64,000 nucleotides of DNA, taken from positions 25,336 through 89,335 of the forward strand of contig JAOADJ010000001.1 of NCBI GenBank assembly GCA_026417375.1. The letters run 5' to 3'. The position numbers were made by a program, and so were the translations under genes. Origin of the DNA: Melioribacteraceae bacterium (GTDB lineage: Bacteria; Bacteroidota; Ignavibacteria; Ignavibacteriales; Melioribacteraceae). This document shows positions 38,585 to 48,957 of the stretch, piece by piece (positions within the stretch are counted from its first letter, which is position 1; every line of letters begins with the position of its first letter). The notes under the pieces are model-generated. The model was not told the origin of the DNA. It saw only the letters and a program-made list of their open reading frames with translations, and did not search any database.

Positions 38585-39358
38585 TTAATTCACTTTTATA
38601 TTAATACTTTTCACAATTTCAGAAACCATATAATATTTTTTATTTGCTGCAGTTACTGAATTATAATTATATCTGACAACAAAAAGCTGACAATCACCAC
38701 TGAAAGAAGTTAAGTCTGAAGCCGGAATTGTATAACTTCCGTTATCATTTAATTCCTGGTAAACTTTTGCTTGTCCTTTATCTTTAATATTAATTATTTG
38801 TACAAGAATTTTAGAAGTAGTTGAAGTATTTGACCATCTCACCTGAATTCCATTTGATTTAGTTACACTTGCATTTGCAGTTGGTGAAGTGATTGAATAA
38901 TCATTTGGGCTTCTAACAGCTCCGTTTAAAGCAGGAATTCCATTAGCACCAGCAACACTCCATGAATGATTTGCCCCGCCCCAACTTAAATTCAAAACAT
39001 TAGTTGGATTGTTAACATCCGGAGCCATGTAATAAGTTTTACCACCAGCATTTAATTTACCAAGTTGATTATTATTTACTGAAACAGCTCCTGCATCTAC
39101 ACCATCACCAAAAATTGCAGATGCTGCATTTGTTGATACATCAGGTAGCCCAGCAATTGGAGCTGCAACATAATAATTAATACTTGCCATTGAACCACCA
39201 AAATCTGGAGTATTTGCAAAACTTGGCATCGGTTGACCGGTGGGATTGGCAATATCTTTAGTTGCATCTGATTCAACAGGATTATCTTCTTTTTTACATC
39301 CATTAATTAAAAGGAGAAATAATACAACTGTAGCTATGTTAAATAAATAACGTTTCAT
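38585..39358 (-). CDS. hypothetical lipoprotein
   Basis: 'LLLINGCKKED' lipobox; Ig-like 'ITSPTANASVTKSNGIQVRWSN'. Confidence 0.72.
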   Translation of the reverse strand: MKRYLFNIATVVLFLLLINGCKKEDNPVESDATKDIANPTGQPMPSFANTPDFGGSMASINYYVAAPIAGLPDVSTNAASAIFGDGVDAGAVSVNNNQLGKLNAGGKTYYMAPDVNNPTNVLNLSWGGANHSWSVAGANGIPALNGAVRSPNDYSITSPTANASVTKSNGIQVRWSNTSTTSKILVQIINIKDKGQAKVYQELNDNGSYTIPASDLTSFSGDCQLFVVRYNYNSVTAANKKYYMVSEIVKSINIKVN

Positions 39359-39591
39359 TTTTGTTCTTCCTCTATTGTTTTTGATATATCAAATTCTTGT
39401 GGATTTGCAATTATATAGTCAATTTTAATTTTTGAACAAATATTTAATGCTGCTTCTTTGCTTGTTACGGTCATTATATTATAACCTTCCCGCGATAAAA
39501 TTTCTCTTAGCTTTTTTAATGCAAAGGTGTTTGACTCGATTATTAATATTTGGTCATCCATTTTAGTTTTCAATTTATTCGTAGATGTCAA
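39355..39591 (-). CDS. short degenerate receiver-like protein
   Basis: 'QILIIESNTFALKKLREILSREGYNIMTVTSKEAALNICSKIKIDYIIANPQ' resembles the REC N-half with Asp->Asn; ATGA overlap with downstream gene. Confidence 0.55.
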   Translation of the reverse strand: MTSTNKLKTKMDDQILIIESNTFALKKLREILSREGYNIMTVTSKEAALNICSKIKIDYIIANPQEFDISKTIEEEQK

Positions 39592-39748
39592 TCTTTATGC
39601 CTATGAATAAATTGTTATTATAGAATGTTATTGTCTTGTTTGAAGATGTGAAGAATTGTAATTAATTAACTTAATAAGGCTTTTTTATTTTTCTTTATGT
39701 ATTATTTTTAAAAGTTGCTTGTAAAAAGTTTTCAGATAAAAATTTTCT

Positions 39749-39796
39749 GTTGCAAAATTGCAACTTAATATTATTTTATTGTTGTTGAATTACAAC
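39749..39796. promoter_or_regulatory. candidate bipartite operator GTTGC-N6-GCAAC plus GTTGTT at +32
   Basis: GTTGCAAAATTGCAAC at 39749-39764, GTTGTTGAATTACAAC at 39781-39796; matches the arrangement at 31916. Confidence 0.5.
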
Positions 39797-39811
39797 TTAA
39801 AATTAAACAAT

Positions 39812-40333
39812 ATGAATAAAGATCAAATAAGAAAAATATTTGTCGAATCAACTTCTTCAGATGAATTATTTGATATGTTCGTAAATTCACTAAAATTAGA
39901 AATAAATGAATTTGAACATTATGCTCCATTATTTTCAAATCCTGTTTTATCTGTTGATGAAATTAAAATGTTTGCAGATAAACTTTCCCGTGTGTTAAAT
40001 AATGATGTTTCAAAAATGTATTTATTGGTAGGTGAAGTTTTTTTTGATAGATATTTATTTCAGGATGCTTTTGAATTTTTTCAAAAATCTTTTTTTACTG
40101 AGTCATCAAATTATGTTCCTTTATTAAATATTCTGGGTCTTTATAATTATGATTACGATGATCCATTAAACCACAAGGTTTTAGATTTTATTTTAACTAA
40201 TATTAATAAGGTTAATAAAAAAAGTGTAGTTTATTTAGAACTTGCAAAGGTTTATAAAAAGTTGGGTGATATAAATAATTTTAATAAATATAATGCGCTT
40301 TCATATAGAGCTGGTGAACTTGAAGAAGATTAG
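39812..40333 (+). CDS. hypothetical protein, helical/TPR-like
   Basis: ATG at 39812 (MNKDQIRKIFVES); 'VYLELAKVYKKLGDINNFNKY' TPR-like. Confidence 0.65.
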   Translation: MNKDQIRKIFVESTSSDELFDMFVNSLKLEINEFEHYAPLFSNPVLSVDEIKMFADKLSRVLNNDVSKMYLLVGEVFFDRYLFQDAFEFFQKSFFTESSNYVPLLNILGLYNYDYDDPLNHKVLDFILTNINKVNKKSVVYLELAKVYKKLGDINNFNKYNALSYRAGELEED

Positions 40334-43032
40334 TAATAAAAACCGATTGTGAAGTAAAAAAATGTTGGTCCTAAGACTAATTTATTTTTTGTTAATGTAT
40401 TTGCAAAATAAAAACTTTTACCAATTGAAAAATCTGCTGGTCCAATTGGTGTTTTAAATGATAGAGTAGAACCAATTCCATGTAAAAGATCTTTAAGACG
40501 TATCTGTTCTCTTTCCTTCCAAATAGAACCAAGATCATATCTTAATCTTAAATATGAATCGAAAAATATTTTAAAAGGAAATTTATACCGTACTTCTAAA
40601 GAAGAAACAAAAACTTGTCTTCCTCTATATTCAAATTCTCTCATTCCAAAAAATGAATTTTGTCCACCCAAAGAAAATTGTTGACTTAACGGAAGTGTTT
40701 TATCGGCAGAACCAATTAAAGTTCTAAAACTCCAAACATGATCTGAACGTAATCCAAAAAAAACTTTATAATCAAATAAAAATTTTGTGTAGCTGATATC
40801 ACCACCTAAAAATGTTTGTGCGGTTTCATAATATGTATTAACTAAAAATCCTTTGGTTGGATATGGATATTCATTTTGTGAATCAATATGTAAATTAATT
40901 CTAAAACTTGAAATATTAGTTTTATAATTTGCTTCGGTAAAATTTGAAGATGGAGAAATTTCATCTCTGTTGTATCGAGCTTCGAACATTAAATTTCCAA
41001 ATCTTTCAACCTGAGTTCCTACACCAAAAGAAATTCCAAAGCTTGATTGTTTATATTCTCCAAATTTTATTCTTGAATATCGTTTTGGATTATTGACAAC
41101 TTCGTTTATGTAATTATTTATGTTTATGTAATCGTAAAAAGCACGCACTTTATAAGTGAAATAGGAATCAAAAACTCTGTTGGCTTTTTGTTCAACAGAA
41201 AAGGTTCCATTTCTAATTCCTCCTGAAAAAGTAGCTCCTATTTCAGTTCCTGTTCCATTAAAATTTTCATCTCTGATATCTGCCGAAACCTGGGTTAAGT
41301 ATTCATTATCAACCCGCATTCCTAATCTTATAATTGATGATTCTTTTTCTAAAAGAGAAATTAATAGTTTGTTTTTATCATCTTTAGAAATTACACTTAA
41401 TTCTATTTGGTCAAACAAGTTTGTACTTCTTAAATTTGTTAACCCTTTGTATGCAACTTCATATTTAAAATAATCACCAACTCTTAAAGGAAATTCTCTG
41501 GTTATTATTTCTTCTTTTGTTTTTTTATTTCCAATTACATCTATATCCGAAATTATTCCTTCATTAATTTTTATGTTTATTGCTTGCGATGTTGAATCAT
41601 AAAACACTTTTTCAACTTTTGCAAATGAATATCCATTTCTTTTATAAATTCTTAAAACATTTAAAATGTTTTCAAATGTTTTTCTTGCACTGAATGGTTT
41701 ATCAATTAAATTTCTTAGGCTGCTTATAATTGAATCGCCGGGAATTATTTTTGCACCTGTTAAATCAATTTGTTTTACAATTAAATTTTGTTTCGCATCA
41801 ATTTTTAATATTGATGAAGAATCACTCTTTAAAATGTAAATCTTTGGTTCAGACCAATATCCATCTTGAAATACTTTATAGAATGCAAAGAGAATTTCTT
41901 TGGATGATACTTTCTTTTTGTTTTCAATTAAATCAAAAGTTCTTTTTTCTAAATCATTAGTATTATTTGTTATTTCTAAATTTTCAAAAAAATATTCTTC
42001 GTTGATTTTGTTTTTAAATTCAGTTTTAAATTTTTCATATATATTATCAGTTATTTTTGAAGAAATTTTATAACCTTCTTCTATAAAAAAATTCAAATCT
42101 GTAAAATCAGAATTCTTTTTGTTGCCAATATCTGGAGTAATTATAAAATCTGCTTCAGCTAATTGCTGGCTATTTAATATTTTCATTGGAATGCTTACTA
42201 ATTGATCCGCTATTCTCCATGGAACATCTAATTCCTCTTCATCATAAAGAGGACTTGAAGAATTAACAGCAATTACAATATCGGCACCAATTTTTTTTGT
42301 TTCTTTAACAGGAACATTTGCCACTAAGCCACCATCAACCAATAGCATTGTATCTTTTTTGACCGGAGGCAATAACAAAGTTACACTAGAACTTGCACGC
42401 AACGCTGCACCAAGAGGACCATCTTCAATTATTACTTCTTTGCCCGAAACCAGATCAGCACTTACGGCTCTAAATTTATTTTTAAACAAATCATAAGTTG
42501 AATCATTGTAAAGTGGTGCACCTATTGCCATTAAGTTTAAAAAGTTTGCAGCTCGTTGCCCTGATGAAAGTGATGTCGGTATAATTGGTTTCAATCCATT
42601 TAGTCTTAGTGTTAGTAATGCTTTATCTTCTGTAATTTTTTGATCTACAAATAATTCATTTCTTTCGGCTTGTTTTGCTGAAAAAAAATCTTCCCAATTA
42701 GTTGCTTTCATTATTGAATCAAGTTCATTTAATCTGTATCCAGCACTGTAAAGACCACCAACAATGCTTCCCATACTTGTACCGACTATTATTTCAACCG
42801 GAATATTTTTTTCTTCGAAAGCTTTTAATACTCCAACTTGAGATAAAGCTCTGGATCCACCTCCGCTTAAAGCAATTCCTATTTTGGGTAATGCTTTGGG
42901 AATTTTTTCAGTTAGTCCAAATGGTAATTTTTTTTCAACTAATTCAAAATTGAGATTGATTTTTTCTTGTGCGGTTAAATTGAAATAAAGGAGAGAGAAA
43001 AAAATAATTTTTAAAAAAATTCTTTTTCTCAT
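40330..43032 (-). CDS. patatin-like phospholipase fused to POTRA and Omp85/BamA barrel
   Basis: 'GIALSGGGSRALSQVGVLKAFEEKNIPVEIIVGTSMGSIVGGLYSAGY', 'DGGLVANVP', POTRA-like repeats, C-terminal barrel with 'SLGGQNSFFGMREFEYRGRQ'. Confidence 0.93.
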   Translation of the reverse strand: MRKRIFLKIIFFSLLYFNLTAQEKINLNFELVEKKLPFGLTEKIPKALPKIGIALSGGGSRALSQVGVLKAFEEKNIPVEIIVGTSMGSIVGGLYSAGYRLNELDSIMKATNWEDFFSAKQAERNELFVDQKITEDKALLTLRLNGLKPIIPTSLSSGQRAANFLNLMAIGAPLYNDSTYDLFKNKFRAVSADLVSGKEVIIEDGPLGAALRASSSVTLLLPPVKKDTMLLVDGGLVANVPVKETKKIGADIVIAVNSSSPLYDEEELDVPWRIADQLVSIPMKILNSQQLAEADFIITPDIGNKKNSDFTDLNFFIEEGYKISSKITDNIYEKFKTEFKNKINEEYFFENLEITNNTNDLEKRTFDLIENKKKVSSKEILFAFYKVFQDGYWSEPKIYILKSDSSSILKIDAKQNLIVKQIDLTGAKIIPGDSIISSLRNLIDKPFSARKTFENILNVLRIYKRNGYSFAKVEKVFYDSTSQAINIKINEGIISDIDVIGNKKTKEEIITREFPLRVGDYFKYEVAYKGLTNLRSTNLFDQIELSVISKDDKNKLLISLLEKESSIIRLGMRVDNEYLTQVSADIRDENFNGTGTEIGATFSGGIRNGTFSVEQKANRVFDSYFTYKVRAFYDYININNYINEVVNNPKRYSRIKFGEYKQSSFGISFGVGTQVERFGNLMFEARYNRDEISPSSNFTEANYKTNISSFRINLHIDSQNEYPYPTKGFLVNTYYETAQTFLGGDISYTKFLFDYKVFFGLRSDHVWSFRTLIGSADKTLPLSQQFSLGGQNSFFGMREFEYRGRQVFVSSLEVRYKFPFKIFFDSYLRLRYDLGSIWKEREQIRLKDLLHGIGSTLSFKTPIGPADFSIGKSFYFANTLTKNKLVLGPTFFYFTIGFYY

Positions 43033-43054
43033 TTTATTCTCTCTCCAATAAAAT

Positions 43055-44896
43055 TTACTTTTTCTTTTTTGCAGCTTTTTGTGCCTGAGCTTGTTTTTCT
43101 GCAGCTTCCATCATTCTTGCCATAAATCCCTTTTTCTTATTTGGATTTATCGGCACAGGAACTAATTCTTCTTGCTTGCCCATATGAGTAACATAATATT
43201 GCTGAGCAATACTTAACAAATTGAAAACAAAATAATACAAGTTTAATCCAGAAGGCATGCTCATAAACATGATTGTAAACATAATTGGCATAATATAAAT
43301 CATTGCTTTTTGGGTTGGATCTTTAATTGTCATCTTTTGTTGTATAAACATTGTAATACCCATTAGTACAGCAAGACCACTTATTATATCAATATTAAAT
43401 AAAGGTAGTTTAAATGGAAGACGATAAATAATATCCGGTGAAGATAGATTATCAATCCACAAAATAAATGGTTGATGACGAATATCAACAGTCGAATTGA
43501 ATAAGCTCCACAAAGCAACAAGAATTGGCATCTGAAGCAACATTGGCAAACATCCACCCATTGGATTAATTCCATATGTTTGATAAAGTTTCATCGTTTC
43601 CTGTTGTTGCTTTTGCATATCATCTTTAAACTTCTCTTTAATTTCATTTATCTTCGGTTGAAGCAATTGCATTTTTCTCATTGACTTTAAACTTGTTTTA
43701 GAAAGTGGATGCAATGCTAATTTTATTATTATAGTAAAGATTATAATTACCAACCCATAATTTGGAATAAACCCATCAAGAAAACGAAGAAGTGGAAGCA
43801 TTATATATTCTGAAATTGGACGAATAATAAATTTTAATCCTAAAAAATTTCCAAATTCAAAAATGCTTTCATAATTATTATCATATTTTTTTAACAAGTA
43901 ATAATCTATTGGTCCTATGTAAAGATTAAATGAATCGCTTTGATAACTTTGATTTTTGAAAGGCACTTTAATACTGGCACTATAATATTCACGAGTTCCA
44001 TATTTGTTATTAATATGAGTCCCTTCTACATAAGCACCACCTTCAGCATTTGGATTTTTAGGTGTTAGAATAACGGCAAAATATTTATTTCTTACAGCAA
44101 CCCAATCAACTTTACCATTAATATCTTTTGTAACTTTTTCACCAACTGAAGAAGCATCAACAACAACATTTTCGTTGCCGGTATATATAATACTGCTTGA
44201 ATGTGTAGCTTCATCTACTGAATTTTCTTCAACAAAGTTTAAACCATTTTGCCAAACAACATCATAACGAAAACTACTAATAACATCCTGCATGTTTTCT
44301 AAAACAAAATCAACTTTAGAATCATATTTATTACCAAAGAAAAGAAAATTCTTTTTAATTGATTTTCCATTTTCATCTTTTAGAATAAAACTCAAAGCAA
44401 GTGAATCATTTTCATTTAATTTATAATTGAAATTATTTGCATTAACAGAAAAATCCAATGATGAAGTATTAACAAGCTTACCATCTTTAGTTACAAAAAT
44501 TAAATTAAGGTCACCACCTGTTTTAGAAGTATTAACAAGCTGAACAAATTTTTTGTAATAAATGGAATCTTTAGTTTTGCTATAATACCATGTATTAAAG
44601 TTTTTAAGAAAAACTCTTCTAATTTGAGCACCTTTGGTTGTAAGCTCGATTATGGAATATTTATTTTCAATCGTAATTATTTTTTCGGGAAGAGAAATGG
44701 TTTTAATTACAGGTTCATCAATTTTTTTGTCAATATTTTTAGCAACTTCTTTTTCTTTAGTTGAAACAGTATCTTTTTGTAGAGTAGTTTCAGATTTTTT
44801 TTCGGGGTGCTTTGGTGGCTGAGGAGAATTCCAATAAAGCCAAACGACTAAGATTAAACCAATTAGTAAAAATGCAATAGTTGAGTTACGGTCCAT
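43055..44896 (-). CDS. yidC: membrane protein insertase YidC
   Basis: 'MDRNSTIAFLLIGLILVVWLYW', 'NYGLVIIIFTIIIKLALHPLSKTSLKSMRKMQLLQPKINEIKEKFKDD'. Confidence 0.97.
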   Translation of the reverse strand: MDRNSTIAFLLIGLILVVWLYWNSPQPPKHPEKKSETTLQKDTVSTKEKEVAKNIDKKIDEPVIKTISLPEKIITIENKYSIIELTTKGAQIRRVFLKNFNTWYYSKTKDSIYYKKFVQLVNTSKTGGDLNLIFVTKDGKLVNTSSLDFSVNANNFNYKLNENDSLALSFILKDENGKSIKKNFLFFGNKYDSKVDFVLENMQDVISSFRYDVVWQNGLNFVEENSVDEATHSSSIIYTGNENVVVDASSVGEKVTKDINGKVDWVAVRNKYFAVILTPKNPNAEGGAYVEGTHINNKYGTREYYSASIKVPFKNQSYQSDSFNLYIGPIDYYLLKKYDNNYESIFEFGNFLGLKFIIRPISEYIMLPLLRFLDGFIPNYGLVIIIFTIIIKLALHPLSKTSLKSMRKMQLLQPKINEIKEKFKDDMQKQQQETMKLYQTYGINPMGGCLPMLLQMPILVALWSLFNSTVDIRHQPFILWIDNLSSPDIIYRLPFKLPLFNIDIISGLAVLMGITMFIQQKMTIKDPTQKAMIYIMPIMFTIMFMSMPSGLNLYYFVFNLLSIAQQYYVTHMGKQEELVPVPINPNKKKGFMARMMEAAEKQAQAQKAAKKKK

Positions 44897-44910
44897 AATT
44901 ATTCCTTAAA

Positions 44911-45120
44911 TTATTCTACAGGATCAAACCCGCCTTTATTCCACGGGTTACATCTTAAAATACGCCACAATGATTTAATTCCACCTTTGATTACACCAAA
45001 TTTAGTAAAAGACTGAACAGCATATTCAGAGCAAGAAGGATAAAATCTACACGATGGTGGAAACATAGGGGAAATTAATTTTTGATACAATTTAATTAAA
45101 TAAACAAAAACAAAACGCAT
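44911..45120 (-). CDS. yidD: membrane protein insertion efficiency factor YidD
   Basis: '[36 protein letters not shown]...[16 protein letters not shown]'. Confidence 0.97.
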   Translation of the reverse strand: MRFVFVYLIKLYQKLISPMFPPSCRFYPSCSEYAVQSFTKFGVIKGGIKSLWRILRCNPWNKGGFDPVE

Positions 45121-45121
45121 G

Positions 45122-45520
45122 TTAAATCTTTTCTTTTATTTGATTCATAATATCAACAATTTGAGGCATAACATTTTTCAAACAAATATTTTTAGAATTT
45201 TTATAATTTATTGAAAGTGGAGAAAATATTATTTGAATACGATATTTTTTTTCAGCAACTAAAGGAAGTAAAATATTTTTGTTTAATCTAAAAGATTCTC
45301 TCATTAATCTTTTAACTCTGTTACGCCAAACAGCAATACCTGCCTTCTTTGAAACAGCAAAAGCCGCTTGTAAAACGGCTTCCTCTGTTTCTTTTAAAAC
45401 ATAAAAAACAGCTTTGAAAGTTTTGTCCGGAGAAAAAAGATATTCTCCATTAGAAAAAACAAAATCGAATTCTTTTTTTCTTTTGATTCTTTCTTTTTTA
45501 GAAAGACCAAATTGTTTCAA
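45122..45520 (-). CDS. rnpA: ribonuclease P protein component
   Basis: '[20 protein letters not shown]', '[24 protein letters not shown]'. Confidence 0.95.
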   Translation of the reverse strand: MKQFGLSKKERIKRKKEFDFVFSNGEYLFSPDKTFKAVFYVLKETEEAVLQAAFAVSKKAGIAVWRNRVKRLMRESFRLNKNILLPLVAEKKYRIQIIFSPLSINYKNSKNICLKNVMPQIVDIMNQIKEKI

Positions 45521-45676
<156 letters not shown>

Positions 45677-45740
45677 TTAATTAAAAGTGGGGCAAAATTA
45701 AAGAAATTATGATTAAATACCAAAGAAAGTTGAAATTTTG

Positions 45741-45822
45741 AAGTGCTTTAAAAGGGAGAAGGCGATAACTTTTGCAAATAGCCCAGCCGAAGTACTATTT
45801 GCATCAATCACCGCCGCCACTT
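45741..45822. ncRNA. candidate structured RNA / rpmH leader element (strand undetermined)
   Basis: Nested pairing: AAGTG/CACTT, GGCG/CGCC, 9-bp TGCAAATAG/CTATTTGCA; GC-rich island in AT-rich intergenic DNA. Confidence 0.4.
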
Positions 45823-45967
45823 TTTAATTTTTGTTGATGCTTATGTATTTATATTAATTCAATGCTTGTGCCAAAATGAAAACACTTATTTTAGCACATA
45901 TTATTCGAAAATGATTTTAAAAATTGTTTCAATTTGATATGAAATTATATTCTGGGGCAATACTTTT

Positions 45968-47698
45968 TTATTCTGTAATTCCTAGTTGTGAAATAAGTTT
46001 ATGTAAATGGCTTCTGTTTATACCTAAAATTTTAGCTGCCTCACTTTTGGATTTAACTTTTCTAATAACTTTTGTTATGTATAATCTTCGGAAATCGTCT
46101 TCTGCTTCTGACAAGGTTTTTTCATTTACTAAAGTATTTAAACTGCCCGATTCTTCAACAATTTCCTGGGGCAAATCGCCGACTTGAATTACATTTCCAT
46201 TGCATAAAATAATAGCACGCTGAATTACATTTTCCAGTTCTCGAATATTACCGGGCCAATTGTAATTTTCTAATATTTGAATCGCTTCTTCAGAAATTAT
46301 TAATTCTTCCTCTTTTTTAGAATATTTTTTAACGAAATATTTGACCAATTCTTCAATATCTTCTTTTCTTTCTCGTAAAGGTGGAATTTTTATTTCAATT
46401 ACCTTTAATCTATAATATAAATCTTCTCTAAATAGTTTTTCTGCTATCATTTTAGTCAAATCTTTATTTGTGGCTGCAATAAATCTTACATTAATTTTTT
46501 TTGATTCTGTTGAACCTAATCTTTCAATTTCTTTTGTTTGAATTACTCTTAAAAGCTTTGCCTGAAGATTTACATTTAGCTCTGCAATTTCATCTAAAAA
46601 AATTGTTCCACCGTCAGCAAGTTCTAATCTTCCCGGTTTTGTTTTAACTGCTCCTGTAAATGCCCCGCTTTCATAACCAAATAGTTCAGATTCAAGTAAA
46701 TCATTTGGAATTGCACCACAATTTAAAGCCACAAATGGTTTATTTTTTCTTGAACTATTATTATGTATTGCTCTTGCTAAAACTTCTTTACCAGTTCCAT
46801 TTTCGCCCAAAATTAAAATTGAGGCATCTGTATCTGCAACTTTAGCTGCTAAATTAATTACATTGTATAGTTTAATGCTGTTTCCAATTAAATCACTGCA
46901 ATCAAATTTCTCTTTAAGTTTTTTGAAATCTTCCTTTGGTTTATTTTCTAATTTTTCTTCTAATTCCAAAATCTCTTTAGAAATTTCTAAACCATTAACA
47001 ATTTGTTTTGCAAATGATATTAACAGAGTCAAATCGCTATCTTTGAAATGTGCTTCGTTATTTCTTCTATCGACATAAACAGCACCCAAAACTTTTTTCC
47101 CTATAATTAATGGAACACATAAAACAGATTTTAAACCGAGAGAAATAACACTATGCTTTGATGAGAACTCAATTTCATTTTTTAGATCGTCAAACTTTTG
47201 GGGTTGTAAATCTTGAAAAGTTTTATTTATAACAGTAGTACTTAATTCTTTTGCTTCAGATTTGGATTCAACGTCCATATTTTTAGCAACAATATTTGTA
47301 ATATTTAAATTGTCGTCTGTTAATACAATAAATCCTTCATCAGCATTTATTTCTTTTACAATAATATCAATAGCATTTTCCATCAATGAAATCATTTCGG
47401 TTTCAGATTGAAATAATAAACCTGATAAATAAAGTTTTTCAAATCTATTTTTTTCTTGTTCTAAAATTTTCAATTTAGATTCAGATTTTTCAATTTCATC
47501 AATTAATGAATTAACCTCTTTTCCTATTTCATTATTAAACGATAAAATTCTTCTAAAAATATTATCAATAGTTTTTGACAAAGAATTATCATTTAAATTT
47601 TTTATTGATAAAGATAATTTTAAGAAGTCTTCTGAAGTTTTTGAAGTAAATTCTGAAATTAATTTACTTATCAGTTTTATCTTTTCTGCTGATTCCAA
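45968..47698 (-). CDS. GAF domain sigma-54-dependent transcriptional activator
   Basis: GAF region, 'GENGTGKEVLARAIH', 'ESELFGYESGAFTGAVKTKPGR', Fis-type HTH C-terminus. Confidence 0.93.
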   Translation of the reverse strand: MESAEKIKLISKLISEFTSKTSEDFLKLSLSIKNLNDNSLSKTIDNIFRRILSFNNEIGKEVNSLIDEIEKSESKLKILEQEKNRFEKLYLSGLLFQSETEMISLMENAIDIIVKEINADEGFIVLTDDNLNITNIVAKNMDVESKSEAKELSTTVINKTFQDLQPQKFDDLKNEIEFSSKHSVISLGLKSVLCVPLIIGKKVLGAVYVDRRNNEAHFKDSDLTLLISFAKQIVNGLEISKEILELEEKLENKPKEDFKKLKEKFDCSDLIGNSIKLYNVINLAAKVADTDASILILGENGTGKEVLARAIHNNSSRKNKPFVALNCGAIPNDLLESELFGYESGAFTGAVKTKPGRLELADGGTIFLDEIAELNVNLQAKLLRVIQTKEIERLGSTESKKINVRFIAATNKDLTKMIAEKLFREDLYYRLKVIEIKIPPLRERKEDIEELVKYFVKKYSKKEEELIISEEAIQILENYNWPGNIRELENVIQRAIILCNGNVIQVGDLPQEIVEESGSLNTLVNEKTLSEAEDDFRRLYITKVIRKVKSKSEAAKILGINRSHLHKLISQLGITE

Positions 47699-47891
47699 TT
47701 GAGTTTTAACCTCATAATAATTCTAAATAAAAATATAAATAAGAATGCTTTAAAATCTACTATTTTTACAAATTACCCCAAAAGACTTTATAAAATAAGG
47801 AAGATATTGATTTTAAATTAATTATTTAATACTATTGCATTAAATTTACTAATATATTAAGCCAATCATATTTTAAAACCTAAATTAGTGA

Positions 47892-48236
<345 letters not shown>

Positions 48237-48249
48237 AAAAGGAGGAGTT

Positions 48250-48942
48250 ATGAAAAAACTTTTTATAATTTTATTTTTGATTAATGGAGTCTCATTTTCA
48301 CAAGTAAAAATCGGGGTTGATCTATACAGCCGTTATTTATGGCGGGGATTAGATTTTGGAAATGCCCCTGCTTTACAACCTTCAATTTCTTACTCAATTA
48401 ATGGTTTAACTTTTGGAGCCTGGGGTTCTTATTCTTTTCCAACAGATGGAATAACCTATAGTGAAAACGATTTATTTCTAACTTATTCTTATTCTTCTGA
48501 AAGTTCCGGAACTTACTCTGTTACTTTTACAGATTATTATATACCATCTTCAGGTATTCCTTTCGGGCATTTTAAATCAAAAAATCTGGGAACAGCAGCT
48601 CATACTTTAGAAGGAGGTTTATCTTATTCCGGTCCTGAAATTTTACCTATTTCTATTTCTTTATTTTCAAATATTTCTAATGATCCTGATAATTCTACTT
48701 ATATTCAACTATCATACCCTTTTAATATTGAAGAAACAACAATTACAATAATTTCTGGTTTTGTTACTTCTAAAAGTAACTATTATCTAACCGATAAAGG
48801 AAATATTATCAACTTGTCGATAAATGTTTCTAAAACTATAAATCTTACAGATAAATTTTCTGTGCCCGTAAATGTTTCTTATATAAGTAACCCATCTCAA
48901 GATATAACCTATCTGGTTTTTGGTCTAAGTTTAGTTTTCTAA
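48250..48942 (+). CDS. TorF-like putative outer membrane porin
   Basis: Signal peptide; 'GVDLYSRYLWRGLDFGNAPALQPSISYSINGLTFGAWGSY'; C-terminal aromatic (LSLVF). Confidence 0.78.
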   Translation: MKKLFIILFLINGVSFSQVKIGVDLYSRYLWRGLDFGNAPALQPSISYSINGLTFGAWGSYSFPTDGITYSENDLFLTYSYSSESSGTYSVTFTDYYIPSSGIPFGHFKSKNLGTAAHTLEGGLSYSGPEILPISISLFSNISNDPDNSTYIQLSYPFNIEETTITIISGFVTSKSNYYLTDKGNIINLSINVSKTINLTDKFSVPVNVSYISNPSQDITYLVFGLSLVF

Positions 48943-48957
48943 AAGGAGAAATGAATC

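Noticed and set aside
45741-45822. tRNA, SRP RNA or tmRNA at the GC-rich island upstream of rpmH
   Set aside because: No T-loop GGTTCGAATCC, no SRP GGAA/AGCAGCC apical motif, wrong size for tmRNA; kept only as an unassigned structured element.
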